From Rhodobacterales bacterium HKCCE2091 (GTDB lineage: Bacteria; Pseudomonadota; Alphaproteobacteria; Rhodobacterales; Rhodobacteraceae), in assembly GCA_015689685.1 (NCBI GenBank), contig WVSL01000022.1, positions 1 to 63,012 on the forward strand: a stretch of DNA of 63,012 nt, written 5' to 3'. Both the position numbers and the translations under genes were made by a program. Of this stretch, positions 33,770-41,814 are shown piece after piece (position 1 is the first letter of the stretch; each line of letters starts with the position of its first letter). The notes beneath the pieces are model-generated. The model was not told the origin of the DNA and ran no database searches. It saw nothing but the letters and a program-made list of their open reading frames with translations.

Positions 33770-33938
33770 GCTTCGCTTCGGAGCCGCCGTCGCCTGGGAC
33801 GCCCTGGACGGGGATGGCGGCACCGATCAAGAGAAATCGCCGAGGGGCCCCGCCCGCGGGGAGACGGCTATTTCTCTTGAGCGGGGGCGGCAGCCCTGTC
33901 AGGGCAAGTCTCAGGCGATGGCGGCTCCGGAGCGAAGC
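33770..33938 (+). repeat. Multi-branched structured repeat, copy 2
   Basis: A 169-nt element homologous to 6645-6812. The outer stem GCTTCGCTTCGGAGCCGCC (33770-33788) pairs with 33920-33938 with one G-U. Inner stems are CCGTC/GACGG (33787-33791 with 33807-33811) and CAAGAGAAAT/ATTTCTCTTG (33828-33837 with 33870-33879) with the same GCCG/CGGC and CCCCG/CGGGG extension. Base-pair swaps relative to copy 1 keep pairing at two outer-stem positions and one third-stem position. It ends in a convergent gap, so it is not a promoter element of either neighbour. Confidence 0.75.
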
Positions 33939-34054
33939 GGTTTCGCTTTGGTGAGCCCGAGCTCTCATCTTGGCTCCGGCGCGCATCGCGCGCCGCGGGC
34001 CGACGACGGCTCGTCGCGAGACGGGCCCGAGGAGGCCCGCCCCCGAAACGGAAA

Positions 34055-34081
34055 CCGCCCGAGGCATCATGCCCCGGGCGG
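34055..34081 (-). terminator. Terminator of the OmpA-family gene
   Basis: CCGCCCG-a-GGCAT...ATGCC-c-CGGGCGG forms a long, nearly perfect hairpin 31-57 nt past the OmpA stop codon. On the minus strand it is followed by GTTTCCGTTTCG. Confidence 0.75.
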
Positions 34082-34111
34082 CCAAATCTTTTCCTCGCGC
34101 GGCGGCGGCGC

Positions 34112-35959
34112 TTACCGGCTCGACGCGACCTGCAGGAGGTCGGTGATCCGGCGCACCACGGCGCGGCGGTTCTCCCTCTCCGCCGATTGCGTCGGCACCA
34201 GAAGCTGGGTCTCGCCGTAGCCCTGCACCACCAAGTTCTCCGGCGGGACGCCGAAATACTCCGTCAGCGCTAGGGCGAGGCTTTCCGCCCGCCGGTCCGA
34301 CAGGGTCAGGTTCGACGCCGCAGAGCCGACCGCGTCGGTGTGACCCTCGATCAGGAACAACTCGCGCGGGTTCTCCGCGATCATGTCGTTCAGGAGGTTG
34401 CCGAGGTCGATCAGTTCCTCCGCCTCAGAGGCCTGGATCGCCGCGGACCCGGTCTCGAAGGTCACGTTGTCGAGGCTGACCGCCGGTGCGAGCTGCCGGA
34501 CCGCCGAGACGTTCCGGACCTGCGCCAGCGAGAACCCGCGATCCGAACGCGAGGCCTCGCGCAGCGCAGCGCGCAGGGCCGCGTCGTCGTTGGCCTGCAC
34601 CTGGATGTCGCGCTGCGGCTCCGGCAGGGTCTCGTAGTCGATCGGCTGCGCGGGCACGAGGTCGTCGATCAGCACCGTCCGGGTGCCGTCCGGCGCGATC
34701 GCGATCCGCTGCACGACGCGCAGCTCGGGGTCGCGGATCGTCACCACCTGGCTCCCGTCGGGCCGGGTCACGACCGTCCGGGTGGAGCCGTCGCTGAAGG
34801 TGGCGTTCTGGATCTCGTTTCCGGGCTGGCGCAGGAGCGCGTTGTCATCGCGCAGGATCTCGAAGCTGCCGTCCTGGCGCTGGACCACGACCCGATCGGG
34901 GTTGGCCGACACGACCTCGCGCCCGCCGGACAGGAGCGCGCCGACGGCGATCGCCCCGGCCCCGATCAGGAGCGCGCGTTCCATGTCGCTGAGCCCGCCG
35001 CCGTCATCGTTCCCGGCGGAGGCCGTCGCCGCCGCGGTCGCCGCGGCCTCGAAGTTCTCGTCCGACGAACGGGTGTTCTCCTCGGTGACGACCTCGGTCG
35101 ACACCTCGGCCTCGCCCGCCAGCGCCTCGGCCTGTTCGGTCAGGTTCTCGACGCCTTCGGCGATGGTCGCGGCCAGCGGTGCCTGGCGTTCCTCGGTGGC
35201 CGGGTCGGTCTCCGCGATCACCGCGGCATCGGCCTCGGCCGCAGCCTCGGCTTCGGCCGCCGCTTCGGGCGTGGGCGCAGCCGTCTCGGCCGCCTGCGGC
35301 ACCGGGGTTTCCGCCGGAGTCGCGTCCTCGGCAGGCGCTGCTTCCTCGACCGGGGTTTCGTCGGCCGGGGCTTCCTCCACCGGGGCTTCCTCGGCGGGGG
35401 CGGCCTCCTCGGTCGGCGTCACGGGTTCGGGTGCGACTTCCTCCGCGGGCGGAACCTCGGGGGCCACTTCCTCGGCCGGAGCTTCCACTTCGGGAAGTTC
35501 AGCAGCCGGCTCCTCGACGGGCGCGGCTTCCTCGGCCGGTGCCTCGGGCGCGGGGGTCTCCTCGACCGGCGCGGCTTCCTCGACAGGGGCCTCCCCCGCC
35601 GGGGCTTCTTCGACCGGGGCCGCTTCCGCCGGAGCTTCCTCGGCGGGCATCTCGGCCGCGGGGGCCTCCTCGACCGGGGCCGCTTCTTCCGCGGGCGCTG
35701 CTTCGGCGGGGGCCGCTTCCTCGGCGGGCATCTCTTCCACGGGCTCCGCGGGCGCCGCCCCTTCCACCGGCGGTTCGGTCATGCCCTCGGGCAGAACAAG
35801 GTTGCCGTCGGCGTCGAGGCACGGGGCCTCGACCCCTTCACCGCAGTCCTCGAACTGGCGAAGTACGTCCTGGGCCTGAGCGGCGGGCACAATGGCACCG
35901 CCGGAGACAAGCGCCAGGCTCGCCGCGATGGCGGTGCTGGAGCGGATGAGGGATCGCAT
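34112..35959 (-). CDS. OmpA-family protein with long Pro/Glu/Ala-rich region
   Basis: A 615-aa envelope protein. A Sec signal (ending AAQAQ) is followed by a short Cys-containing segment (FEDCGEGVEAPCLDADG), then about 190 residues of low-complexity acidic repeats (PAEEAAPVEEAP type, residues about 65-255). A hydrophobic segment lies near residues 335-352 (ALLIGAGAIAVGALLSGG), followed by beta-rich sequence. The C-terminal OmpA-like peptidoglycan-binding domain (about residues 500-610) has VTFETGSAAIQ and the signature EGHTDAVGSAASNLTLSDRRAESL. It probably links membrane and peptidoglycan. The repeats could be length-variable. A terminator follows. Confidence 0.88.
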   Translation of the reverse strand: MRSLIRSSTAIAASLALVSGGAIVPAAQAQDVLRQFEDCGEGVEAPCLDADGNLVLPEGMTEPPVEGAAPAEPVEEMPAEEAAPAEAAPAEEAAPVEEAPAAEMPAEEAPAEAAPVEEAPAGEAPVEEAAPVEETPAPEAPAEEAAPVEEPAAELPEVEAPAEEVAPEVPPAEEVAPEPVTPTEEAAPAEEAPVEEAPADETPVEEAAPAEDATPAETPVPQAAETAAPTPEAAAEAEAAAEADAAVIAETDPATEERQAPLAATIAEGVENLTEQAEALAGEAEVSTEVVTEENTRSSDENFEAAATAAATASAGNDDGGGLSDMERALLIGAGAIAVGALLSGGREVVSANPDRVVVQRQDGSFEILRDDNALLRQPGNEIQNATFSDGSTRTVVTRPDGSQVVTIRDPELRVVQRIAIAPDGTRTVLIDDLVPAQPIDYETLPEPQRDIQVQANDDAALRAALREASRSDRGFSLAQVRNVSAVRQLAPAVSLDNVTFETGSAAIQASEAEELIDLGNLLNDMIAENPRELFLIEGHTDAVGSAASNLTLSDRRAESLALALTEYFGVPPENLVVQGYGETQLLVPTQSAERENRRAVVRRITDLLQVASSR

Positions 35960-36034
35960 TGTGGTCCTCCCGTTGAGCGAAACGTCGCATCATAACGCGC
36001 TTCGATGCCGGGGCGTTCCGGGTATCACGCAACG

Positions 36035-37291
36035 TCAGCGGGAAAGCGCCGCCATCAGCCGTGCCTTCTCGCCCGGGTCGTGGGGGCGCGAGATCGCCTC
36101 GGCCAGCCCCGCCAGCGCATCGATGTTGTGTCCCGCGCGGAAGGTGTCGACATGGGGCAGCATGGCCCGGATCCCCGCCGCCTTCGGCGCGAACCCGTCC
36201 CACCTGAGCAGCGGGTTGATCCAGATCAGGTGGCGGCAGGACAGTTGCAGCCGCTCGACTTCGCGCGACAGGTCGCCCGCGCCGTCCCGGTCGAGCCCGT
36301 CGGTGATGAGCAGGACCACGGCCCCCTGCCCCAGGACGCGGCGGCTCCAGTCGCGGTTGAAGTCGTGCAGGCAGGCGGCGATCCGTGTGCCGCCTTCCCA
36401 GTCCTGCGCCTCCGCCCCGGCGGCGGCCAGCGCGGCATCGACGTCGCGGTGGCGCAGGTGGCGGGTCACGTTGGTCAGCCGCGTGCCGAAGGTGAAGGCA
36501 TGGACCGCCGCCCATCCCTGCCCCTGCCGGTTCGCGACCGCGTGCAGGAAATGCAGCACCGCGCGGGAATAGGCCGACATCGAGCCAGAGATGTCGCAGA
36601 GCGCGACCAGCGCGGGCCAGCGGGTGCGCGGCCGGGCGCGGGCCAGCGTCTGCATCTCACCGCCGGTCCGGAGCGCCCGGCGCAGGCTGCGCCGCGCGTC
36701 GATCCGCGCGCCGTTGACGGCGGCCTCGCGGCGGCGGGTCGCGAGCGGCCGGATCGGCAGCGACATGCGGGCGAGCACGCGCCGCGCCTCCGCCATCTCG
36801 GCCACCGACATCTGCTCGAAATCCAGCGTCCGGAGCCGTTCCTCCGACGACATGGTCAGCCGCGCGTCGATCTCGATTTCCTCGCCGCCATCCTCGCCTT
36901 CGGGCAGGTCCGGGGCGTCGCGGGCGACACCGTCGAGCAGGGCCTCGGCGGCGCGCTTCTCCGCCGCCTGGGCCTCGCGCTCCTCCGCCACGCCGCGCAG
37001 CGACGGCAGCAGGGCCGACATCATGTGTTCGAGGTAGCGGGGGTCGCGCCAGTAGAGCCGGAAGAGCTGCGCGAAGATCGCCCGGTGTTCGGGCCGCGAG
37101 GTAAAGCAGGCCTGCAGCGTGTAGAAGAAATCGGCGCGGTCGAGGAACCCCGCGGCCGCCACGGCCCGGATCGCGTCGGCCACCCGGCCCGGACCCGCGG
37201 GCAGGCCCGCCACGCGCAGGGCGCGGGCGAAATGGGTGATGTTGCGGGTAAGCTTCGGGTCGTCCGGAAGCGTGAGCGGCAGATCGGCCAT
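36035..37291 (-). CDS. CoxE-like VWA-domain protein
   Basis: A 418-aa protein of the CoxE-type von Willebrand A family. The N-terminal half is helical with an acidic loop (DLPEGEDGGEEIEID). The C-terminal VWA domain has a full metal site: DISGSMSAYSR (DxSxS), the Thr of WEGGTRIA and the Asp of LLITDGLDRDG. Such proteins work with MoxR AAA ATPases to mature or insert metal centres; a MoxR gene lies 0.7 kb upstream on the same strand, separated by a small secreted-protein gene. Confidence 0.9.
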   Translation of the reverse strand: MADLPLTLPDDPKLTRNITHFARALRVAGLPAGPGRVADAIRAVAAAGFLDRADFFYTLQACFTSRPEHRAIFAQLFRLYWRDPRYLEHMMSALLPSLRGVAEEREAQAAEKRAAEALLDGVARDAPDLPEGEDGGEEIEIDARLTMSSEERLRTLDFEQMSVAEMAEARRVLARMSLPIRPLATRRREAAVNGARIDARRSLRRALRTGGEMQTLARARPRTRWPALVALCDISGSMSAYSRAVLHFLHAVANRQGQGWAAVHAFTFGTRLTNVTRHLRHRDVDAALAAAGAEAQDWEGGTRIAACLHDFNRDWSRRVLGQGAVVLLITDGLDRDGAGDLSREVERLQLSCRHLIWINPLLRWDGFAPKAAGIRAMLPHVDTFRAGHNIDALAGLAEAISRPHDPGEKARLMAALSR

Positions 37292-37303
37292 CGGGGTTAC
37301 GGC

Positions 37304-37327
37304 GCCGGGGGGCGCAGGCCCCCCGGC
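37304..37327 (-). terminator. Hairpin after the small secreted-protein gene
   Basis: GCCGGGGGGC (37304-37313) and GCCCCCCGGC (37318-37327) form a perfect 10-bp stem with a GCAG loop. It lies between the secreted-protein stop (37341) and the VWA start (37291) and has no T-run. Confidence 0.5.
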
Positions 37328-37340
37328 CGTCCGTTCTAGA

Positions 37341-37847
37341 TCAGTTCACGAGCTCGGTGATGATGAGCTGCGCGGGGTTGTTCGAGGACCGGCTGTAGCT
37401 GCCGGTCCAGACATCGTACTGGCCCGAAAGCGGGTTGGTGAACCGGATCGCGGAGTTGGTGTTTCCGGCGGAAAGATTGATGTCGTCGTTGTAGTGCCAC
37501 GACCCGTCGGGCGCGTTGACCACGAGGATGGTGTCCACGTTCGACCGGGCTTCGAGGATGAAGGTCAGCGAACCGGTGGGCGAAGTGCCCTGGTAGAGCA
37601 GCCGGAAATCGGGGCGCGAGACGACGTAGCCCGGGCCGAGCGGCAGGCCGCATGTGCGCAGGTCGACGGTGCCGCCGGCGGTCAGGTTGCGGACGTAGGG
37701 ATCGGGCAGGAAACCGGCCACCAGCGTGTGGGTGCCGAAGACGGTCGGGTTGTTGTAGTTCGGGCAGGCTTGGGCCAGCCCCGCCGACAGAACGAGCGCG
37801 GCGAGGGCAAGGGCGACGCCCCGGCCGCGGGAAAGAATCTTGCGCAT
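37341..37847 (-). CDS. Small secreted protein between moxR-like and VWA genes
   Basis: A 168-aa exported protein. The signal peptide ends in LSAGLAQA; mature Cys residues (ACPNYNN and RTCGLPLG) could form a disulfide. The mature part looks all-beta, with Asn/Gly/Ser-rich turns (SWHYNDDINLSAGNTNSAIRF, GQYDVWTGSYSR), resembling pre-peptidase C-terminal-type domains, though not clearly assignable. The ATG at 37847 begins the signal peptide. The function is unknown. Confidence 0.75.
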   Translation of the reverse strand: MRKILSRGRGVALALAALVLSAGLAQACPNYNNPTVFGTHTLVAGFLPDPYVRNLTAGGTVDLRTCGLPLGPGYVVSRPDFRLLYQGTSPTGSLTFILEARSNVDTILVVNAPDGSWHYNDDINLSAGNTNSAIRFTNPLSGQYDVWTGSYSRSSNNPAQLIITELVN

Positions 37848-37953
37848 GTAATGGTCCTCACGATGGGTTATGAGCCACATAACCAAGCCGCTTACCCCTT
37901 CGTCAACCAAACTCGCGGTGACGAAAAATGTCTTGTCCGTAGCGGTTTCGTGA

Positions 37954-38853
37954 TCAGGCGGCGGCGATGTCGGCACGCGCTTCGTCGAGAAGCCGCTTGG
38001 CCTCCGACCCCTCGATCCGCTGGATGTCGTCCTGGTATTTCAGGATCGCGCCGAGCGTGTCGGCGATCACCTCGGGGCTCAGGTCGATCACGTCGAGCGC
38101 GAGGAGGCACTTGGCCCAGTCGATGGTCTCGGCCACGCCGGGGCGCTTGAACAGGTCCTCGGTCCGCAGCTTCTGGACGAAGGCCACGACCTGCCGCGAC
38201 AGGGTCTCCGCCGCCTCCGGAACGCGGGCCTGGAGGATCGCCATCTCGCGCTCCATGTCCGGGTAGTCGACCCAGTGATAGAGGCACCGGCGCTTCAGCG
38301 CGTCGTGGACCTCGCGGGTCCGATTCGAAGTCAGGACGACGATCGGAGGCTCCGGCGCGCTGATCGTTCCAAGCTCCGGGATAGTCACCTGGAAATCGCT
38401 CAGCGCCTCCAGCAGGAACGCCTCGAACGGCTCGTCGGTGCGGTCGAGTTCGTCGATCAGCAGGACCGGCGCGCCGGCCGGGTCCGGGCGCATCGCCTGC
38501 AACAGCGGCCGCTCGATCAGGTAGTCGGCCGAGAACAGTTCCGTCTTCAGCACGTCGCGATCGGCGTTGCCCTCGGCCTCGGCCGCGCGGATCGCCACCA
38601 TCTGCGCCGCGAAGTTCCATTCGTAGACCGCCGTCGCGGCATCCAGGCCCTCGTAGCATTGCAGCCGGATCAGCCGTCGGCCGAGCGCCGCGGAAAGCGC
38701 CTTCGCGATCTCGGTCTTGCCGGTGCCGGCCTCCCCTTCCAGGAACAGCGGGCGGCCCAGGCGCAGCGACAGGAACACCACCGTCGCCAGCGACCGCCCG
38801 CAGACATACCCCTGTTCCGCAAGCGCCGCCTGCACACCGTCTATGTCGTTCAT
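37954..38853 (-). CDS. MoxR-family AAA+ ATPase
   Basis: A 299-aa ATPase. Walker A is EGEAGTGKTE, Walker B is VLLIDELDRTDEPFEAFLLE, and sensor 1 lies in PPIVVLTSNRTREVHDAL; this is the MoxR/CoxD subtype. It likely remodels a metalloenzyme together with the CoxE-like VWA protein (36035-37291). The ATG at 38853 was chosen because GGGAG lies 5 nt upstream and it gives the usual N-terminus (DIDGVQAALAEQGY); in-frame ATGs up to 38994 are less likely. Confidence 0.9.
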   Translation of the reverse strand: MNDIDGVQAALAEQGYVCGRSLATVVFLSLRLGRPLFLEGEAGTGKTEIAKALSAALGRRLIRLQCYEGLDAATAVYEWNFAAQMVAIRAAEAEGNADRDVLKTELFSADYLIERPLLQAMRPDPAGAPVLLIDELDRTDEPFEAFLLEALSDFQVTIPELGTISAPEPPIVVLTSNRTREVHDALKRRCLYHWVDYPDMEREMAILQARVPEAAETLSRQVVAFVQKLRTEDLFKRPGVAETIDWAKCLLALDVIDLSPEVIADTLGAILKYQDDIQRIEGSEAKRLLDEARADIAAA

Positions 38854-39078
38854 GTCGTCTCCCATTCCGACCATAAGGAAGTCGCCCGCCGCCCCGGTCA
38901 AGACCTGCTCTGGTCGCATGGGAAACACACCGTCGCGACGACGGCACTTCCCCCCGTCACGGGAAAAAGCTACCGAAAAGGACAAATTTTTCACGATTGC
39001 GGTCTCTGTTAGGGTCGATCCCGGGTGTGGGATTAACCGGTTCTGACAGGACCGGATTGACCAGTCGAGGCAGGCAGA

Positions 39079-40020
39079 ATGAGCGAGACAGACACCCAGG
39101 CGCGGGGCCGGAACAACCGGCTCGACCGCGCGACCAGACTATCGAGACTTGCCCAGATCGGGCGCGATCACGGCTACTTCCGCCGCATCGGCCAACGCCA
39201 CTCCGTCCTGTTCGTGGAGGAGGAGAGCGACACCTTGCTGGTCACCTTCGACACCGCCGAACGGGTGCTCGGCAAGTCGCCCGACGGCCTGCCGATAGGC
39301 TTCCCCGCGGTGCAGAAATGGGAATGGTCGCTGCTCAACATCATGGGATCGCGTCATTCCTGGTTCCGCGAGGACCAGCTCTACACCTTCTTCGACACGC
39401 TGGTGGATACCGGCTTCTTCGATCGCTTTGACCGCGTGGTGTTCCTGGGGCTCGGCCCGATGTGCGGATACGCGGCGGCCGCCTTCTCGGTGGTGGCGCC
39501 CGCGGCGCGGGTTCTCGCGATCAGTCCCGCGGCGACGCTCGACCGCGACGACGCCCCGTTCGAGCAGCGCTTCCGGCCCGCTTGGCGGCATGACTTCCGC
39601 AGTCGTTATGGATATGCCCCGACGATGATCGAGGGCGCGGAGGCGGTGACTCTCATCTACGACCCGACCGATCCGATGTCCGCCGCCCACGCCGCGCTGT
39701 TTCGCGGCGACAACGTCGCGCGGCACAAGCTGCGCCACGGCGGCATGTCGATCGGCGCGATCCTGTCCGTGGGCGACGCTCTGTCGAAGCTCCTGGCCGC
39801 CGCCGCGCGCGGGCCCGTGTCCGACGCGGACTTCGCCCGGATCACCCGGCCGTCGCGCCGCAACTTCCTGCCCTACATCGCCGCGCTGATGACGCGGGCC
39901 GACCAGGTGGGACACCCGCGGCTGGCGCTGATGGCCGCCGAGCATGGCCAGCGGCTTGCCGTCGACGGCCGGTTCGACCGCGCGGTCGAGGTTCTCAGGG
40001 GTCGCATCGGGGCGGATTGA
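39079..40020 (+). CDS. Conserved protein of unknown function (possible alpha/beta-hydrolase-like fold)
   Basis: A 313-aa cytosolic protein without signal or membrane segments. The first part reads RLSRLAQIGRDHGYFRRIGQRHSVLFVEEESDTLLVTFD. The centre has FLGLGPMCGYAAAAFSVVAPAARVLAISPAATLDRD, which looks like the nucleophile-elbow region of an alpha/beta hydrolase but without the usual Ser nucleophile in GxSxG. The C-terminal helices resemble TPR-like units. Homologues in Rhodobacterales are, to my memory, annotated inconsistently. It is convergent with ureG, 7 nt apart. Confidence 0.65.
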   Translation: MSETDTQARGRNNRLDRATRLSRLAQIGRDHGYFRRIGQRHSVLFVEEESDTLLVTFDTAERVLGKSPDGLPIGFPAVQKWEWSLLNIMGSRHSWFREDQLYTFFDTLVDTGFFDRFDRVVFLGLGPMCGYAAAAFSVVAPAARVLAISPAATLDRDDAPFEQRFRPAWRHDFRSRYGYAPTMIEGAEAVTLIYDPTDPMSAAHAALFRGDNVARHKLRHGGMSIGAILSVGDALSKLLAAAARGPVSDADFARITRPSRRNFLPYIAALMTRADQVGHPRLALMAAEHGQRLAVDGRFDRAVEVLRGRIGAD

Positions 40021-40027
40021 CGCCGCC

Positions 40028-40639
40028 TCACAAGCCCCCGGCTTCCTTCAGGAAATCCACCACCTCCGGCACGCCCTGCCCGTGCCGGAGCGCGGCCATC
40101 ACGAAGGGTCGCTCGCCCCGCGCGGCCCGTGCGTCCGACGCCAGCAGCGCCACGTCGACGCCGACATGGGGCGCGAGATCGGTCTTGTTCACGATCAGCA
40201 GGTCCGACCGCGTCACCCCCGGCCCCTTCTTGCGCGGGATGTCCTGCCCGGCCGCGGTGTCGATGACGTATAGCGTCAGGTCGGCAAGCTCGGGCGAGAA
40301 GGTCGCGGCGAGGTTGTCGCCCCCCGACTCGATGAAGATCACGTCAAGCTCCGGCAGGCGCCCCCGCATTTCCGCGATGGCGGCGAGGTTGACCGACGCG
40401 TCCTCCCGGATCGCGGTATGCGGGCAGCCGCCGGTCTCGACCCCGCGAATTCGCTCCGACGGCAGGGCCTGGACGCGCAGCAGGTAGTCCGCGTCCTCCG
40501 CCGTGTAGATGTCGTTGGTGATGACGGCGACGGAGTAATCCGCCGACATCGCGCGGCAGAGCTTTTCCGTCAGCGTCGTCTTGCCGGCACCGACCGGTCC
40601 GCCGATCCCGACGCGAAGGGGGCCATTGGGGCTTGGCAT
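40028..40639 (-). CDS. ureG: Urease accessory GTPase UreG
   Basis: A 203-aa SIMIBI-class GTPase that powers nickel insertion into urease with UreF, UreD and UreE. The P-loop is [15 protein letters not shown], the metal-binding CPH motif appears in [15 protein letters not shown], and switch/Walker B sequence is [26 protein letters not shown], then VNKTDLAP. It is the last gene of the ureC-orf-ureE-ureF-ureG block, 46 nt after ureF. Confidence 0.96.
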   Translation of the reverse strand: MPSPNGPLRVGIGGPVGAGKTTLTEKLCRAMSADYSVAVITNDIYTAEDADYLLRVQALPSERIRGVETGGCPHTAIREDASVNLAAIAEMRGRLPELDVIFIESGGDNLAATFSPELADLTLYVIDTAAGQDIPRKKGPGVTRSDLLIVNKTDLAPHVGVDVALLASDARAARGERPFVMAALRHGQGVPEVVDFLKEAGGL

Positions 40640-40685
40640 TATCTCACCTGTTGTCGTTTTCTTTCATCCGGTTACCCGCACATCC

Positions 40686-41333
40686 TCATGTCCGGAACAA
40701 CCGCACTTCCCGGGTTTCGTGGCGCATTGCGGCGAGGTCCGCACCGAAGACCGCGCCGCCGAGATCGTCGGGCCCGGCCTTGGCCGCGGCGTCGGCCACG
40801 ACCGCGATCCGGGGGTGCAGCGCCGCGAGGATCCGCTGCCCCGCCGCCTGCCCGACCGGCACCAGCCGTTGCGCCGCCGAGACCAGCGCGCCCGCGAAGG
40901 ATTGCAGGTAGAGCCGCGCGACGAGCGGCGCAGGCAGTCCGAGCCCCCGCGCGGCGACCCCGATGGCGACGGGATAGGCGGTGGCGGGAACGTCCCGGCC
41001 CATCTCTGCCAGCGTGCGGGCGAAGGCCGCGCCCATGTCCCGCGTCTCTGTCCAGCGTTCCGACGATCCGGCCAGCGCCGCGGCGAGGTCGGTCAATGTT
41101 TCCACCGGAAACCCGCGCTTCAGCGCGAGGCAGAGCAGGATCGCGTCATTCCGCCCCGCCCCGGCCTCCAGCACCGCCACGATCCAGTCCCGCACCTCCT
41201 CCTCGTCCCGCAACTCGGCCGCTTCCATCCCGTGGGAATAGGCGAAGGCGGAGACCGGGAAGGCCGGTGACAGCCACTGGCTCAGCGTCAGCAGCCCCTC
41301 GGGCGCGGGTTCAATGGTGGTGGTCGTGGGCAT
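40686..41333 (-). CDS. ureF: Urease accessory protein UreF
   Basis: A 215-aa all-helical protein that forms the UreDFG activation complex. The N-terminal consensus LTLSQWLSPAFPVSAFAYSHGME is present, as is a C-terminal ARLYLQSFAGALVSAAQRLVPVGQAAGQRIL. I chose the ATG at 41333, 13 residues before the family consensus; the frame is open to an ATG at 41375, and either start overlaps the 3' end of ureE. Confidence 0.93.
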   Translation of the reverse strand: MPTTTTIEPAPEGLLTLSQWLSPAFPVSAFAYSHGMEAAELRDEEEVRDWIVAVLEAGAGRNDAILLCLALKRGFPVETLTDLAAALAGSSERWTETRDMGAAFARTLAEMGRDVPATAYPVAIGVAARGLGLPAPLVARLYLQSFAGALVSAAQRLVPVGQAAGQRILAALHPRIAVVADAAAKAGPDDLGGAVFGADLAAMRHETREVRLFRT

Positions 41334-41814
41334 GAGCGTCGGATGGGGCGTCGGACTGGGTCTCGGCGGGGCCATGGTCGTGCCCGTGGGTGCGGCCGTG
41401 GCCGTAGGCGCCGCCCTCGGGCCGGAACGGCTGCGTGACCGGCGACAGCGTCGCGCCGAGCCCCGACAGCATCGCCTCCAGCACGTGGTCGGCGCGGATC
41501 AGCAGGTGGTCGTCCCGCACCTCGCAGGGGGTGTGACGATTTCCGATGTGCCAGGCGAGCCGCGATAGCGGCCCCTCGACCCGGATCAGCGCCTCGGGCG
41601 CGGCGACGATCTCGACCGGGCCTGCCTCGGTCAGGAGCGCATCGCCGGGATCGAGCGACACGGTCTCGGGCAGGTCGACCATCACCGCCGCCCCGGTCTC
41701 GGTCACGAGCCGCCTGCGCCGCAGGAACCGGCCCTCGTAGTCGAGCACCAGCCGGTCGACCGCCGCCCCGCCCCATGTCCCGGCCCGGGCAAGCTCGCGC
41801 GCGGTGGATGTCAT
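41311..41814 (-). CDS. ureE: Urease nickel metallochaperone UreE
   Basis: A 167-aa nickel carrier. The N-terminal peptide-binding domain includes LVLDYEGRFLRRRRLVTETG; the metal-binding domain has WHIGNRHTPCEVRDDHLLIRADHVL. The C-terminus is a long His-rich tail (GHGRTHGHDHG ... DAHAHDHHH) that should store or deliver Ni2+. Its start codon overlaps the stop of an upstream secreted-protein gene (ATGA, 41811-41814), and its 3' end overlaps ureF. Confidence 0.95.
   Translation of the reverse strand: MTSTARELARAGTWGGAAVDRLVLDYEGRFLRRRRLVTETGAAVMVDLPETVSLDPGDALLTEAGPVEIVAAPEALIRVEGPLSRLAWHIGNRHTPCEVRDDHLLIRADHVLEAMLSGLGATLSPVTQPFRPEGGAYGHGRTHGHDHGPAETQSDAPSDAHAHDHHH

Larger units (their letters stand above)
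33761..34111. other. Convergent gap with structured repeat and hairpins
   Basis: No gene is supported in these 351 bp. They contain the second copy of the structured repeat (33770-33938), further hairpins (GGCGCGC-ATC-GCGCGCC at 33978-33994; CGACGA-CGGC-TCGTCG near 34002-34017) and the OmpA-gene terminator (34055-34081). Confidence 0.75.
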
